From the NCBI RefSeq assembly GCF_947503125.1, contig NZ_CANNCR010000010.1, positions 1-64,000 of the forward strand: a DNA stretch of 64,000 bases. The letters are read 5' to 3'. Source of the stretch: an uncultured Metabacillus sp. (GTDB lineage Bacteria > Bacillota > Bacilli > Bacillales > Bacillaceae). Numbering within the stretch: the first letter of the stretch is position 1; every line of letters starts with the position of its first letter. Of the stretch, positions 1 to 8,266 are shown piece by piece. The translations under genes and the position numbers were made by a program. The notes below the pieces were generated by a model, which ran no database searches, was not told the origin of the DNA, and saw nothing but the letters and a program-made list of their open reading frames with translations.

Positions 1-417
<417 letters not shown>

Positions 418-1077
418 ATTAAATGATGAGCTGCAAGCCTATGTATTTTTCGCTGCAACTTTCTGCACTTTTCGCTTGCAAAAAACAATCGCTCTTTATA
501 GAGGACTTTATTTTTGATCATAAAAATGGACACCAATTCAGTTGAAATAGATAGAGGGAAGTTAATCAACTAGGTTTTGTTTGATGATTACCTTTATGAA
601 TTCTCAGATAAGCCTTTACAAATAGGATTTGTAAGGTACCCCGAATCAAGTGCAGCCGCCTCGACTTTCAGGTTAAATCTCTCTATTTGCCGATCAAGTC
701 TAGAAAAGGATTAATATAGGGAGGGGAAATCGTTTTAAGATTAGTCGCTAATATCAAATGTGTTAATGTTTAGTGAATGGTCGGTATCTCTAACAGAAGC
801 GTAAAATATATCTTTAATTTGATGATATCCCTTTGCCTTTTGTGATAAGAGCCATAATTTAATATTTGATTAAAACACGATTTTAAAAACCTATCCAAAA
901 AAGAAACTGGCTTACAGTGAATCTTTGGTGCAAAGTTTGCCAATTCCTTCTTTATCATACCTTCTAATGAGTATTATAAACACTTTTTTCCCTGTATTCT
1001 TATGTAGAGATATTGATTCTTTTTAGTTTGAAACAATTATGTATCCAATTTTTTTATCAATTCTATTAGATAGCATA

Positions 1078-1350
1078 CTAATATTTACTTTCTGTTTTTT
1101 GTTGTCTTGCCTTCCAGAATATAAAAGAATTTTTCCCTTTCACATCTCCAACTTTTAATTTGACAATGTCACCTACCTGTAATTCTGTATTAATCCCCAT
1201 CAAATATAGCTATACATCTCTTTCGCCCAATCTCGGATTTTTGGTTTCCTTTTTTTCTCCCAGTTTAATCCCAAGTTTTATTTCTTCAATGTCCTTTTTT
1301 GGTTTTAACGTTAAACGTTGAAAGGATTTCCTTTTTTGTTTTGTTGTCAT
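1078..1350 (-). pseudogene. Small basic protein frame interrupted by one in-frame TAG
   Basis: On the minus strand an ATG at 1350 is preceded by a good ribosome-binding site (AGAAGGTGA) and opens a 46-codon frame that begins MTTKQKRKSFQ and stops at TAG 1212-1210. The same frame continues without a shift for three codons to an ATG at 1200 and 40 more codons (MGINTELQVGDIVKLKVGD...) ending at 1078. One base change would give a single ~90-residue basic protein. I do not recognise the family. It may be a pseudogene disabled by an amber codon, or two unrelated short frames. Confidence 0.3.
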
Positions 1351-1766
1351 TTTTTCACCTTCTAAAATGTATGAAAAATTTGATGTTTAATAACAAAACA
1401 GTTCCTTTTTATGTATTAGACAAACCTTAATACAGCGACAAATGCATGCGTTTATCTTTGTTATTACATTTTCAATGTTAAATACCCATAAATAGGATGA
1501 TTAAGAGGGAGAAACTCTTAAAACTTTGGGATAATATCCGAAAAATGGGAAAAATATTAGTCCTTTCAGGAAATACAATCATCTTATTTTATAAAGGTAG
1601 GGGTGTAAAAAAATTGAAGTTGAGAAAAGAAAAAATGAAAAGTTATAAGAGCTATTGCTGTCAACGAGAAATAGAAGAAATGATGGGGATATGGAAAAGG
1701 GGTTATTATCGAAAAAATGGAGCTATACGTCAAAAATAATTTAGATTTAAATTTCCCAAAAATCAT

Positions 1767-1796
1767 TGAATAAAAAATTCTCCATAAAGCAAAATA
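1767..1796 (+). promoter_or_regulatory. Candidate sigma-G (forespore) promoter of the spoVA2mob-type operon
   Basis: TGAATA at 1767-1772 (-35) is separated by 17 bp from CAAAATA at 1790-1796 (-10). This is close to the sigma-G pattern as I recall it (GNATA, 17-18 bp, CATNNTA), with one deviation in the -10. A canonical AAGGAGG lies at 1816-1822, 8 bp before the ATG at 1831. Forespore expression is expected for SpoVA-type operons. The assignment is by eye and untested. Confidence 0.5.
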
Positions 1797-1830
1797 AAAG
1801 AGTAAAAAAAAATTCAAGGAGGAAATTATC

Positions 1831-2037
1831 ATGACAGTAATAAATGACGTTAAAACAGCTCTAGCAGGATTGAAAAGTGCTCAAGCAAGTTTTGAAACAT
1901 TTGCTCTTAGTACAGATAATCAACAAGCTAAGCAACTTTACCAAGATGCAGCTAAGCAAACCCAATCCGTTGTAGACAGCATTGAACCACGTGTTCAACA
2001 AATCGAACAAGAAGAACCTCAATACAAACAACAGTAA
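1831..2037 (+). CDS. DUF1657 small spore-associated protein, first gene of the operon
   Basis: This 68-residue acidic, probably all-helical protein belongs to DUF1657, a family found almost only in spore-formers. DUF1657 genes accompany spoVA2-type operons. The sequence begins MTVINDVKTALAGLKSAQ and contains the family pattern of a short helix, FALSTDN, then a second helix with QLYQDAA. Its biochemical role is unknown. The start is well fixed by AAGGAGG 8 bp upstream. A strong hairpin follows directly at 2049-2081, so this gene may be expressed above the rest of the operon. Two relatives occur downstream: the separate DUF1657 gene at 4468 and the C-terminal domain of the DUF421 protein at 4704. 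Confidence 0.85.
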   Translation: MTVINDVKTALAGLKSAQASFETFALSTDNQQAKQLYQDAAKQTQSVVDSIEPRVQQIEQEEPQYKQQ

Positions 2038-2048
2038 TTAGTAAGGCG

Positions 2049-2081
2049 AAAAAAGGTTGGCCTCTTAACCAACCTTTTTTC
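2049..2081 (+). terminator. Intrinsic terminator/attenuator inside the operon after the first DUF1657 gene
   Basis: A 12-bp perfect stem (AAAAAAGGTTGG at 2049-2060 with CCAACCTTTTTT at 2069-2080) encloses an 8-nt loop and ends in a U-run. It lies between the first and second genes of an otherwise tight operon, so partial read-through is the likely way the downstream genes are expressed. Confidence 0.8.
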
Positions 2082-2119
2082 AGCTGTTCAAATAATAGAA
2101 AAAAATGGAGGTGATTTTT

Positions 2120-2593
2120 TTGAAAGATAAAATAACCACATTGAAAAACCTACTTTTTATTATAATGGTCATTGGTTTCGCATCAGGATGTAATGGTAAT
2201 CAAAATGAATTTATTCAAGGTAATAGTACTTTTGGTATTTCACAAGTACATACAAGTAAGCCAATTGATCAATCCGTTGCCAATCATGCGAAAGAAAAGA
2301 TAATTGCCAAGGAAGATATTACAGACGTAAAAGCTGTGAATACTGATAAAGAGCTTATGGCAGCGATTAAAGTTGAGAATTTTGATCGATTTCGATTAAA
2401 GAGTATCGAGAAGTCAGTAAAATCCGACTTAGAAAAAAAATATCCCGACTATAAAGTTTTTGTTTCGACTGATAAAAAAATATTCTGGGAGCTTGAAAAG
2501 GTCGAGCAAAGACTGAAAAAAAACGATATGAATAAGAAGAACTTAAAAAATGATTTGAACAAACTGAAAAGTCTTATGAAGGAACAAACCTAA
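2120..2593 (+). CDS. YhcN/YlaJ-family sporulation lipoprotein
   Basis: This ~157-residue lipoprotein has a short basic N-terminus, a hydrophobic stretch (LLFIIMVIGF) and a lipobox ASGC, so it should be cleaved and lipidated at that cysteine. The C-terminal half is charged and lysine-rich, as in YhcN/YlaJ proteins, which are attached to the spore inner membrane. I place the start at the TTG at 2120 because GGAGGTGA (2107-2114) sits just upstream; the in-frame ATG at 2105 overlaps that ribosome-binding site. A YhcN/YlaJ gene at this position, between DUF1657 and spoVAC, is characteristic of the spoVA2mob layout. The molecular role is not known. Confidence 0.85.
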   Translation: MKDKITTLKNLLFIIMVIGFASGCNGNQNEFIQGNSTFGISQVHTSKPIDQSVANHAKEKIIAKEDITDVKAVNTDKELMAAIKVENFDRFRLKSIEKSVKSDLEKKYPDYKVFVSTDKKIFWELEKVEQRLKKNDMNKKNLKNDLNKLKSLMKEQT

Positions 2594-2610
2594 AGAGGAA
2601 GGATCGAGTT

Positions 2611-3090
2611 ATGTCTAACAATCAAAAGAAACAACTTACTCCTGTGCAACAGGAATATCAAAAATTGCAAAAACAACGAGAGATCAAAAGACCGGTTGTT
2701 AAAAATTGTATTAAGGCCTTTTTAACCGGTGGACTTATTTGTTTGATTGGTCAGCTTATTTCAGACTTTTACATTTATTATTTCGATTTTACTGAGCAAA
2801 CGGCCGGAAATCCGACGGTGGGTACGTTAATTTTTATTACAATGCTTCTTACTGGTTTTGGCGTATATGATCGAATGGCCCAATTTGGTGGGGCTGGAAC
2901 AGCTGTACCTGTAACAGGTTTTGGCAATGCGGTTATATCGCCTGCCATTGAGCATCGAACCGAAGGATTTGTACTGGGCGTAGGTGGCAACATGTTTAAA
3001 TTAGCGGGGGCGGTTATTTTATTTGGTGTTTTTTCTGCTTTTGTCATTGCCTTAATTAAAACCACTTTAATCCAGTGGGGTGGTTTATAA
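2611..3090 (+). CDS. spoVAC: Stage V sporulation protein AC (SpoVAC)
   Basis: This 159-residue integral membrane protein of the SpoVAC/SpoVAEb family has a cytoplasmic N-terminal ~30 residues followed by several hydrophobic helices. The conserved block GFGVYDRMAQFGGAGTAVPVTGFGNAV is present. SpoVA proteins form the inner-membrane channel that loads Ca-dipicolinic acid into the forespore and releases it at germination; SpoVAC has been described as mechanosensitive. The ATG is preceded by GAGGAAGGA. Its stop codon TAA (3088-3090) shares one base with the ATG of spoVAD, so the two are translationally coupled. As a second SpoVA set, it presumably supplements a chromosomal spoVA operon outside this window. 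Confidence 0.95.
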   Translation: MSNNQKKQLTPVQQEYQKLQKQREIKRPVVKNCIKAFLTGGLICLIGQLISDFYIYYFDFTEQTAGNPTVGTLIFITMLLTGFGVYDRMAQFGGAGTAVPVTGFGNAVISPAIEHRTEGFVLGVGGNMFKLAGAVILFGVFSAFVIALIKTTLIQWGGL

Positions 3091-4109
3091 TGCTAGCAGG
3101 TCATCGTACATGGATCTTCGAACAAAAGCCTGTCATTATCTCCACTGGAACCGTTGGTGGACCATTTGAAGCCAATGGTGCTATCCCAGATGATTTCGAT
3201 ACTCTTCATGCTGATTTATGGCTTGGGCAGGATTCCTATGAGAAAGCACATAAAATCCTTTTTGAAGAGGCTTGCCAAAAAGCCATGGAAAAAGGGGGCA
3301 TACAAAAGGATCAAGTTCAATTTATCCTAGCTGGGGACTTAATCAATCAAATCACCCCAACAAGTTTCGCTAGCAGAACGATTGGAGCGCCTTATTTTGG
3401 CTTATTCGGTGCTTGCTCTACCTCGATGGAAGGACTGGCTCTAGGTGCTTATATTGTAAATACAAAAGGAGCGAAATATTTGTTAACAGGAGCTTCCAGT
3501 CATGATACAGCTGTTGAAAAACAATTTCGGTATCCAACTGAGTATGGTGGACAAAAGCCACCTACGGCACAATGGACGGTTACTGGTGCAGGTGCAGCCC
3601 TATTAAGTGATTCTGGGGAAGGACCTCATGTCACATCTGCCACAATTGGTCGTGTAATCGATATGGGATTGACAGATCCATTTAACATGGGAGGAGCTAT
3701 GGCGCCAGCTGCGGTTGATACCATTGAAGCCCATTTAAAGGAACGAAATGTTGAGCCATCTTATTACGATTTAATTGTAACCGGTGACCTTGGCCAAATC
3801 GGACAGGAAGTGTCCATGGATCTATTTAAAAAGCATGGAACTCCTATTAGTGAAGAACAATACCAAGATTGTGGCCTTATGATTTATCGGGAAGGACAAC
3901 CCGTTCTTGCAGGAGCAAGCGGTGCAGGCTGTTCAGCAACGGTAGTTTATGGGCATTTATTAAACCGCATGAAAAAAGGTGAATTTAAACGAATGTTAGT
4001 TGTGGCTACAGGTGCTTTGCTTTCACCGTTGTCCTTTCAGCAAAATGAAACAATTCCTTGTATCGCCCATGCAGTGTCAATTGAATACGGAGGTGAACAA
4101 TTAACATGA
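3090..4109 (+). CDS. spoVAD: Stage V sporulation protein AD (SpoVAD), DPA-binding subunit
   Basis: This 339-residue soluble protein has the thiolase-like fold of SpoVAD, the dipicolinic-acid-binding subunit of the SpoVA channel on the inner-membrane surface. I start it at the ATG at 3090 (MLAGHRTW..., matching the family's usual M-L-x-G-H-R-T-W opening) rather than at the GTG at 3075, which lies inside spoVAC. Family blocks visible include [24 protein letters not shown] and GASGAGCSA. Its 3' end overlaps the next ATG by 4 bp (ATGA), continuing the coupled spoVAC-AD-AEb arrangement. Confidence 0.95.
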   Translation: MLAGHRTWIFEQKPVIISTGTVGGPFEANGAIPDDFDTLHADLWLGQDSYEKAHKILFEEACQKAMEKGGIQKDQVQFILAGDLINQITPTSFASRTIGAPYFGLFGACSTSMEGLALGAYIVNTKGAKYLLTGASSHDTAVEKQFRYPTEYGGQKPPTAQWTVTGAGAALLSDSGEGPHVTSATIGRVIDMGLTDPFNMGGAMAPAAVDTIEAHLKERNVEPSYYDLIVTGDLGQIGQEVSMDLFKKHGTPISEEQYQDCGLMIYREGQPVLAGASGAGCSATVVYGHLLNRMKKGEFKRMLVVATGALLSPLSFQQNETIPCIAHAVSIEYGGEQLT

Positions 4110-4456
4110 TCTATTTTTGGGCTTTTGTCGTAGGCGGTTTAATTTGTATCATTGGGCAAATTATGTTTGATGTATTTAAATTGACACCAGGTCATACCTT
4201 AAGTGCTCTTGTAGTGATTGGGGCGCTTTTAGATGGATTTGGACTATACGAGCCTTTGATTGATTTTGCTGGGGCAGGGGCTACCGTTCCGATTACAAGT
4301 TTTGGGAATTCGCTTGTTCATGGTGCGATGCAGGAAGCAGAAAAACATGGGTTAGTTGGTGTACTGACAGGAATGTTTGAAGTAACTAGTTCTGGTATTT
4401 CAGCTGCCATTGTTTTCGGCATGATAGGAGCTTTAATTTTTAAGCCAAAAGGATAA
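4106..4456 (+). CDS. spoVAE: Stage V sporulation protein AE, b-type (SpoVAEb)
   Basis: This 116-residue, very hydrophobic membrane protein is homologous to SpoVAC. The shared block reads [28 protein letters not shown]. The predicted topology is about four helices. With SpoVAC and SpoVAD it should form the core of a DPA channel. It starts within the spoVAD stop region (ATGA overlap). The length fits the short SpoVAEb form rather than SpoVAEa, and no SpoVAA, AB, AEa or AF partner is present, as is usual for spoVA2-type operons. Confidence 0.92.
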   Translation: MIYFWAFVVGGLICIIGQIMFDVFKLTPGHTLSALVVIGALLDGFGLYEPLIDFAGAGATVPITSFGNSLVHGAMQEAEKHGLVGVLTGMFEVTSSGISAAIVFGMIGALIFKPKG

Positions 4457-4467
4457 GGAGAATTAGG

Positions 4468-4674
4468 ATGACAGTAGGATCAGATGTTAAACAGTGTTTT
4501 GCCAGTCTAAAAGGGGTAGAAGCAAGTCTCTCAAGTTTAGCATTACGGACTCTTGATGATGAATCGAAGCGAACTTTGCATGAGGCTATGATGGTAGTAC
4601 ACGAAGTAACAAAAGATTTAAAAAAAAGAGTAGGAGAACTAGAAGGAGATGAACTTCAGTACAAAGGTTTCTAG
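4468..4674 (+). CDS. Second DUF1657 protein of the operon
   Basis: This 68-residue protein is clearly paralogous to the one at 1831 (MTVGSDVKQCFASLKGVEASLSSLALRT... against MTVINDVKTALAGLKSAQASFETFALST...). It follows spoVAEb after 11 bp, preceded by GGATAAGGAGAA. Function is unknown; the family seems to be spore-specific. Its place just before the DUF421-DUF1657 fusion gene suggests that DUF1657 units act together with the DUF421 membrane protein, perhaps as hetero-oligomers. That is inference. Confidence 0.83.
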   Translation: MTVGSDVKQCFASLKGVEASLSSLALRTLDDESKRTLHEAMMVVHEVTKDLKKRVGELEGDELQYKGF

Positions 4675-4703
4675 AAAAACTATATTTACAGGGGGTGTAA
4701 GCA

Positions 4704-5564
4704 GTGCCTGAATGGTTAGATATAGCTGTACGCTCAGCATTATTTGTTGCTGTTTTATTTTTCATTACAAAATGGTTAGGGAAAAAGCAAATTTCAGAAC
4801 TATCTTTCTTTGAATATGTCACCGGTATTTCTATTGGAAGTATTGGTGCAGAAGTGGCTATGGGACTTGAACGGAACATTTTTCACGGAATTATTGGAAT
4901 TGTCATTTTTGCGGCTATTCCCTTTTTCGCTGGTTTAATTTCATTAAAAAGTAAACGTTTTCGCGATTTTATAGAAGGAAAAGCAACTGTATTTATCAAA
5001 GATGGGAAGATTATGGAAGATAATTTAAAAAAGGAAAGATATACGACAGATGAACTGTTAGAGCTACTTCGCAGGAAGGATGTCTTTCAAGTCTCTGATG
5101 TAGAATTTGCTGTTTTAGAGCCAACAGGTGATTTATCTGTGATGCTAAAGAAAGAAAATCAACCTTTAACAGCAAAGGATATAAACTTGAAGGTTGCTTC
5201 AATCAAGGAGCCTCAGACCATTATTATGGATGGTACAATAATGGATGAACCACTAGCCACGATTGGACGAAGTCGGGCTTGGCTACAAACTGAATTAGAA
5301 AAACTAGGGGTAACGATTGAAAATGTATTTCTGGGACAGGTTAATTCTTACGGAGAGTTAACGATTGATCTGTTTGACGATAAATTACAAGTCGCACCCC
5401 CACAAGAAAGACCCTTAATTCTTTCAACCTTGAAAAAATGTCAAGCAGACTTAGAACTATTTGCTCTTGGAACGGAATCAAAAGACGCCAAACAAATGTA
5501 TAGGTTAAACAGTGAAAAATTACAAGAAGTCATTGATAAAGTGACCCCTATTTTAAAAGGATAA
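4704..5564 (+). CDS. DUF421 (YetF-type) membrane protein with C-terminal DUF1657 domain ('2Duf')
   Basis: This 286-residue protein has two parts. Residues ~1-235 are a YetF/DUF421 protein: three N-terminal helices (about 8-24, 38-52 and 60-80), then the cytoplasmic DUF421 domain with FIKDGKIMEDNLKKERYTTDELLELLRRKDVFQVSDVEFAVLE. Residues ~237-286 (LKKCQADLELFALGTESKDAKQMY...) align with the free-standing DUF1657 proteins at 1831 and 4468. This architecture matches '2Duf', the spoVA2mob-encoded protein that I recall as the main cause of increased wet-heat resistance in spores carrying the transposon. The start is GTG at 4704 behind CAGGGGGTG. A terminator follows at 5630. Confidence 0.88.
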   Translation: MPEWLDIAVRSALFVAVLFFITKWLGKKQISELSFFEYVTGISIGSIGAEVAMGLERNIFHGIIGIVIFAAIPFFAGLISLKSKRFRDFIEGKATVFIKDGKIMEDNLKKERYTTDELLELLRRKDVFQVSDVEFAVLEPTGDLSVMLKKENQPLTAKDINLKVASIKEPQTIIMDGTIMDEPLATIGRSRAWLQTELEKLGVTIENVFLGQVNSYGELTIDLFDDKLQVAPPQERPLILSTLKKCQADLELFALGTESKDAKQMYRLNSEKLQEVIDKVTPILKG

Positions 5565-5629
5565 GGATTTAGCTTAGATTCATACATGACGAAAAAAAGA
5601 TACCATTTTTAATTGAAATAAGTTTAAAA

Positions 5630-5665
5630 ACCTTAGTCCAATTTCGGACTAAGGTGAATTTTTTT
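5630..5665 (+). terminator. Intrinsic terminator of the spoVA2mob-type operon
   Basis: A 10-bp perfect stem (ACCTTAGTCC at 5630-5639 with GGACTAAGGT at 5646-5655) with a 6-nt loop is followed by GAATTTTTTT. It closes the operon after the 2Duf gene. Confidence 0.88.
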
Positions 5666-5679
5666 ACGAGGTGTTAGAA

Positions 5680-6187
5680 GTGTCTATTTTTTTAGTTAAA
5701 GTTATTTTTATCTATATTGTGTTTATTGTAGCAGTAAATATTTTAGGGAAATCAGCTCTAGCCCAACTTACCCCTCATGATTTTGGAGCGATTCTTTTTT
5801 TATCTTAATCGAAATTTAAAGGAAAGTAGATATCCTTTACCTGAGCTGTTGTCTAATTTAAGAACATCAGGATATCCGGATATTCACGATAATGAATATG
5901 CGATTTTGGAAGCAACAGGTGAAAATAGCATTTTTCCAAGAAAAGAATTAGTTCCTATTACTCCAAAAGATTTACATATGAAAGTGGAATACCGCGGATT
6001 ACCCATAGCCGTTGTCATTGAAGGGAAAGTGCAAAAGCGTAAATTAAAATTTATCAACAAAAATGAAAAGTGGTCAAAGGAAGAACTAAAGGCAAAGGGA
6101 TATCTTCAAATCAAAGATTTTTTTTATGCTGCTGTTAGAGATACCGATCATTCATTAACCATTAACAAAAAAGATGTTAACGACTAA
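5680..6187 (+). pseudogene. Second DUF421 (YetF-type) gene with internal deletion
   Basis: A GTG at 5680 behind a GAGGTG motif opens a 42-codon frame (MSIFLVKVIFIYIVFIVAVNILGKSALAQLTPHDF...) that is the first helix of a DUF421 protein; it stops at TAA 5806-5808. From about 5800 a different frame continues to 6187 with the cytoplasmic half of a DUF421 protein (NLKESRYPLPELLSNLRTSGYPDIHDNEYAILEATGE... ending TINKKDVND). The second and third helices and the start of the soluble domain are missing, and the two halves are out of frame. An internal deletion of roughly 80-100 codons explains this. The ATG at 5777 is probably not a real start. Confidence 0.82.
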
Positions 6188-6484
6188 TTTTAAGACGATT
6201 TCCTCCCACTATAAATTAATGTTTTCTCTTATTTACTCCTTATTGCATTTACCACTTTCATTTTCCAAATTTATAAAAAATTATACCTATATTTAGGAAT
6301 TTACCAGATGGTAATTTTCAAAATCACTAAGTCTCTAGTTAGGACAGTGCCCAGATCATTACGCCTTTCGTGATGTCAGAACTTTCCCAACCTTAATTCT
6401 CTTTTTTTCGTTCTTAATATCTTATACAAGTTCTTATTAAGGTAGTCCATAATATATAACAGACAATCCCTTCATATTCCATAC
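6188..6484. other. Intergenic stretch upstream of the cardiolipin synthase promoter
   Basis: About 300 bp of AT-rich DNA without a supported gene. I found no clear terminator for the broken DUF421 gene and no RNA structure. The downstream end leads into the promoter at 6485-6514. Confidence 0.5.
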
Positions 6485-6514
6485 GTATACTGGTTACATA
6501 GTTTGTACATGTTA
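6485..6514 (+). promoter_or_regulatory. Sigma-G-type promoter of the cardiolipin synthase gene
   Basis: GTATA at 6485-6489, an 18-bp spacer and CATGTTA at 6508-6514 match the sigma-G pattern (GNATA, N17-18, CATNNTA) at every defined position. The AGAAGGAGGG ribosome-binding site and TTG start at 6540 follow at a normal distance. This predicts forespore expression, in line with the neighbouring SpoVA-type operon. Confidence 0.68.
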
Positions 6515-6539
6515 AGAGAAACAGAAGGAGGGATTCCAG

Positions 6540-8033
6540 TTGGAGTGGATTTTTTATCTATACCTGTTAAATACGTTCTTTATCTTATTCATAGCAATTT
6601 GGGAAGTTCGTCGGCCTGCCAAGGCTTTGAATTGGATAATAATCGTCCTTTTTTTACCTGTCATTGGTTTCTGGCTATATCTTAGCATATCAAACCCTAA
6701 GTTTATTCATCGAAAAAGATTGACCTGTTCTAAAAATGAATCTAACAAATTACCTGAGACATTCGGTGCTTCAGCATCGGTAATTGCCAATGCTTTACGG
6801 CATTTCACTGTGAATGGGCTTCGAATGGGCCAAGTCCAAGTGTTTAACAATGGGATAGCAAAATATGATCAACTCCTTGTATCCCTGCAAAAAGCCCAAG
6901 AAACCATTGATCTGGAATATTTCATCTATCGGAACGACCAAATTGGTAATCGAATCACAGAACTGCTAATCGAAAAAGCATTAAATGGAGTGCAGGTTCG
7001 TTTTATGAGAGATAGCTTGGGGAGTTATAAATTCCCGCGTGAAAAAATCCGGCAGATGGTTGAAGCAGGGATAGAATGCAGGACAATATTTCCTCTGCGA
7101 TTTCCCTGGATTTTGTCCAATTGGAATTATCGGGATCATTGTAAGATTGTGACGATTGACAGAAAGGAATCCTTTACTGGCGGTATGAACGTTGGGTATG
7201 AATATACAGGATTAAAGCCAGACGTAGGATTTTGGAGGGACACTCATTTGCAAATTATAGGGGAAGCAACAGGCGACTTGCAGACTGTTTTTGATGTTCA
7301 TTGGGAAATCGCTGTGCCGGAAAGGATAAAATCAAAAACAAATTTGAAAACAAAATCAGAGGTAACGAAAATCAATTCAATCGGCAGAGCAGATCATTCC
7401 AAATGGTCAGCCGAATTGGGATCAGAGTTGAGCACCCTTGATGATAAAGAAATGGACATATCCGGAAAAACTAGGACATTGCATAAAGCGTATATCCATA
7501 CGTTGGAAGGAAACCCTGGAATTCCTACCCCAGTCATTCGGCAAGCTTACTTTATATGTATAACACAGGCGACCAAGACTATTGATTTAACAACACCCTA
7601 TTTTGTACCAGAAACGGATATTATCATGGCATTAAAGACAGCAGTAACTCGTGGTGTCCGTGTAAGATTGCTGGTTCCTCGCCACAATAATCAAAAAATC
7701 GTGGGTCTTGCAAGTCGTACCTATTACGGGGAACTTATAGAAGCTGGGGTCCAAATCTACCAGTACGATAAAGGAATGTTACATGCGAAGGTGTTGACCA
7801 TCGATGAGGAGATTGCTGCCGTAGGCTCAGCAAACTATGATATGAGAAGTTTTCGCCTGAATTATGAGGTGTGTCAAGTCGTGTACAGTGCTGATGTGGC
7901 AAGGGAACTCACAGAGCAGTTCGAGAGGGATCTTACTGATTCTGTACCATTAAGAATTGAAGACTTGTTGCAACGATCTCTGACCGAGCGCATTGTTGAA
8001 CAGGGTGCTCGCGTGCTTTCTCCATTATTATAA
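6540..8033 (+). CDS. cls: Cardiolipin synthase (phospholipase D family)
   Basis: This 497-residue membrane enzyme condenses phosphatidylglycerol into cardiolipin. It has two N-terminal transmembrane helices (about 3-21 and 31-51, PLDc_N type) and two HKD motifs: H200-x-K202-x4-D207 (RDHCKIVTIDRKESFTGGMN) and H415-x-K417-x4-D422 (MLHAKVLTIDEEIAAVGSANYDMRS). All catalytic residues are present and the length is normal (~480-510). The start is TTG at 6540 with GAAGGAGGG 5-7 bp upstream. The forespore-type promoter and position next to the spoVA2mob-type operon suggest a spore-specific enzyme that alters inner-membrane lipids. I recall a cardiolipin synthase among the cargo of the Tn1546-like heat-resistance transposon. 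Confidence 0.93.
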   Translation: MEWIFYLYLLNTFFILFIAIWEVRRPAKALNWIIIVLFLPVIGFWLYLSISNPKFIHRKRLTCSKNESNKLPETFGASASVIANALRHFTVNGLRMGQVQVFNNGIAKYDQLLVSLQKAQETIDLEYFIYRNDQIGNRITELLIEKALNGVQVRFMRDSLGSYKFPREKIRQMVEAGIECRTIFPLRFPWILSNWNYRDHCKIVTIDRKESFTGGMNVGYEYTGLKPDVGFWRDTHLQIIGEATGDLQTVFDVHWEIAVPERIKSKTNLKTKSEVTKINSIGRADHSKWSAELGSELSTLDDKEMDISGKTRTLHKAYIHTLEGNPGIPTPVIRQAYFICITQATKTIDLTTPYFVPETDIIMALKTAVTRGVRVRLLVPRHNNQKIVGLASRTYYGELIEAGVQIYQYDKGMLHAKVLTIDEEIAAVGSANYDMRSFRLNYEVCQVVYSADVARELTEQFERDLTDSVPLRIEDLLQRSLTERIVEQGARVLSPLL

Positions 8034-8121
8034 GTTGATGTATCCTGTTTTTATTGTTCTATCTTAAATCTAGATTTAACTTTGTTTTTAATATATTTCT
8101 GACTTATTTGAAAAAAAGTCG

Positions 8122-8161
8122 AAAACCCGTGTATTATAAGAACTTCCAACATGGGTTTTTT
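8122..8161 (+). terminator. Intrinsic terminator after cls
   Basis: The stem AAAACCCGTGT (8122-8132) pairs with ACATGGGTTTT (8149-8159) with one G-U pair, and a T-run follows. It separates cls from the next two-gene unit. Confidence 0.8.
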
Positions 8162-8266
8162 CTTATTTACGATGGAAATTCATTACTAAAAAACGGTAAT
8201 ACTAAAAAGGCAGCTCAAAGAGTTTGAATTCAAAAATATCTGTTACCTTTTCATTTAAATATAGAG

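Larger units (their letters stand above)
418..1830. other. Long AT-rich gene-poor stretch between IstB and the spoVA2mob-type operon
   Basis: There is no convincing intact gene in these ~1.4 kb. The first ~150 bp resemble the 3' non-coding end expected of an IS21 element, but I could not identify a terminal inverted repeat because the left end is missing. The middle holds only short frames: a 62-residue one on - at 770-958 without a clear ribosome-binding site, and the interrupted pair at 1078-1350 listed separately. The 80-codon frame at 1497-1739 on + is lysine-rich, low in complexity, and probably not a gene. The last ~65 bp carry the promoter of the following operon. The stretch reads like decayed DNA at an insertion boundary. 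Confidence 0.5.

Noticed and set aside
770-958. 62-codon minus-strand frame downstream of IstB
   Set aside because: It looks faintly transposase-like but there is no ribosome-binding site and no motif I can name.
1497-1739. 80-codon plus-strand frame
   Set aside because: Its composition is dominated by Lys, Arg and Ile from A-rich DNA, it has no ribosome-binding site, and the opposite strand is open as well. It is probably chance.
1740-1790. CATAAAG at 1783 as the sigma-G -10 of the spoVA2mob-type operon
   Set aside because: No matching -35 lies 17-18 bp upstream; the pair 1767/1790 fits better.
5777-6187. Separate gene of 136 residues from ATG 5777
   Set aside because: Homology to DUF421 begins only after the first few residues, and the proper N-terminus lies upstream in another frame. 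It is the rear half of a broken gene.
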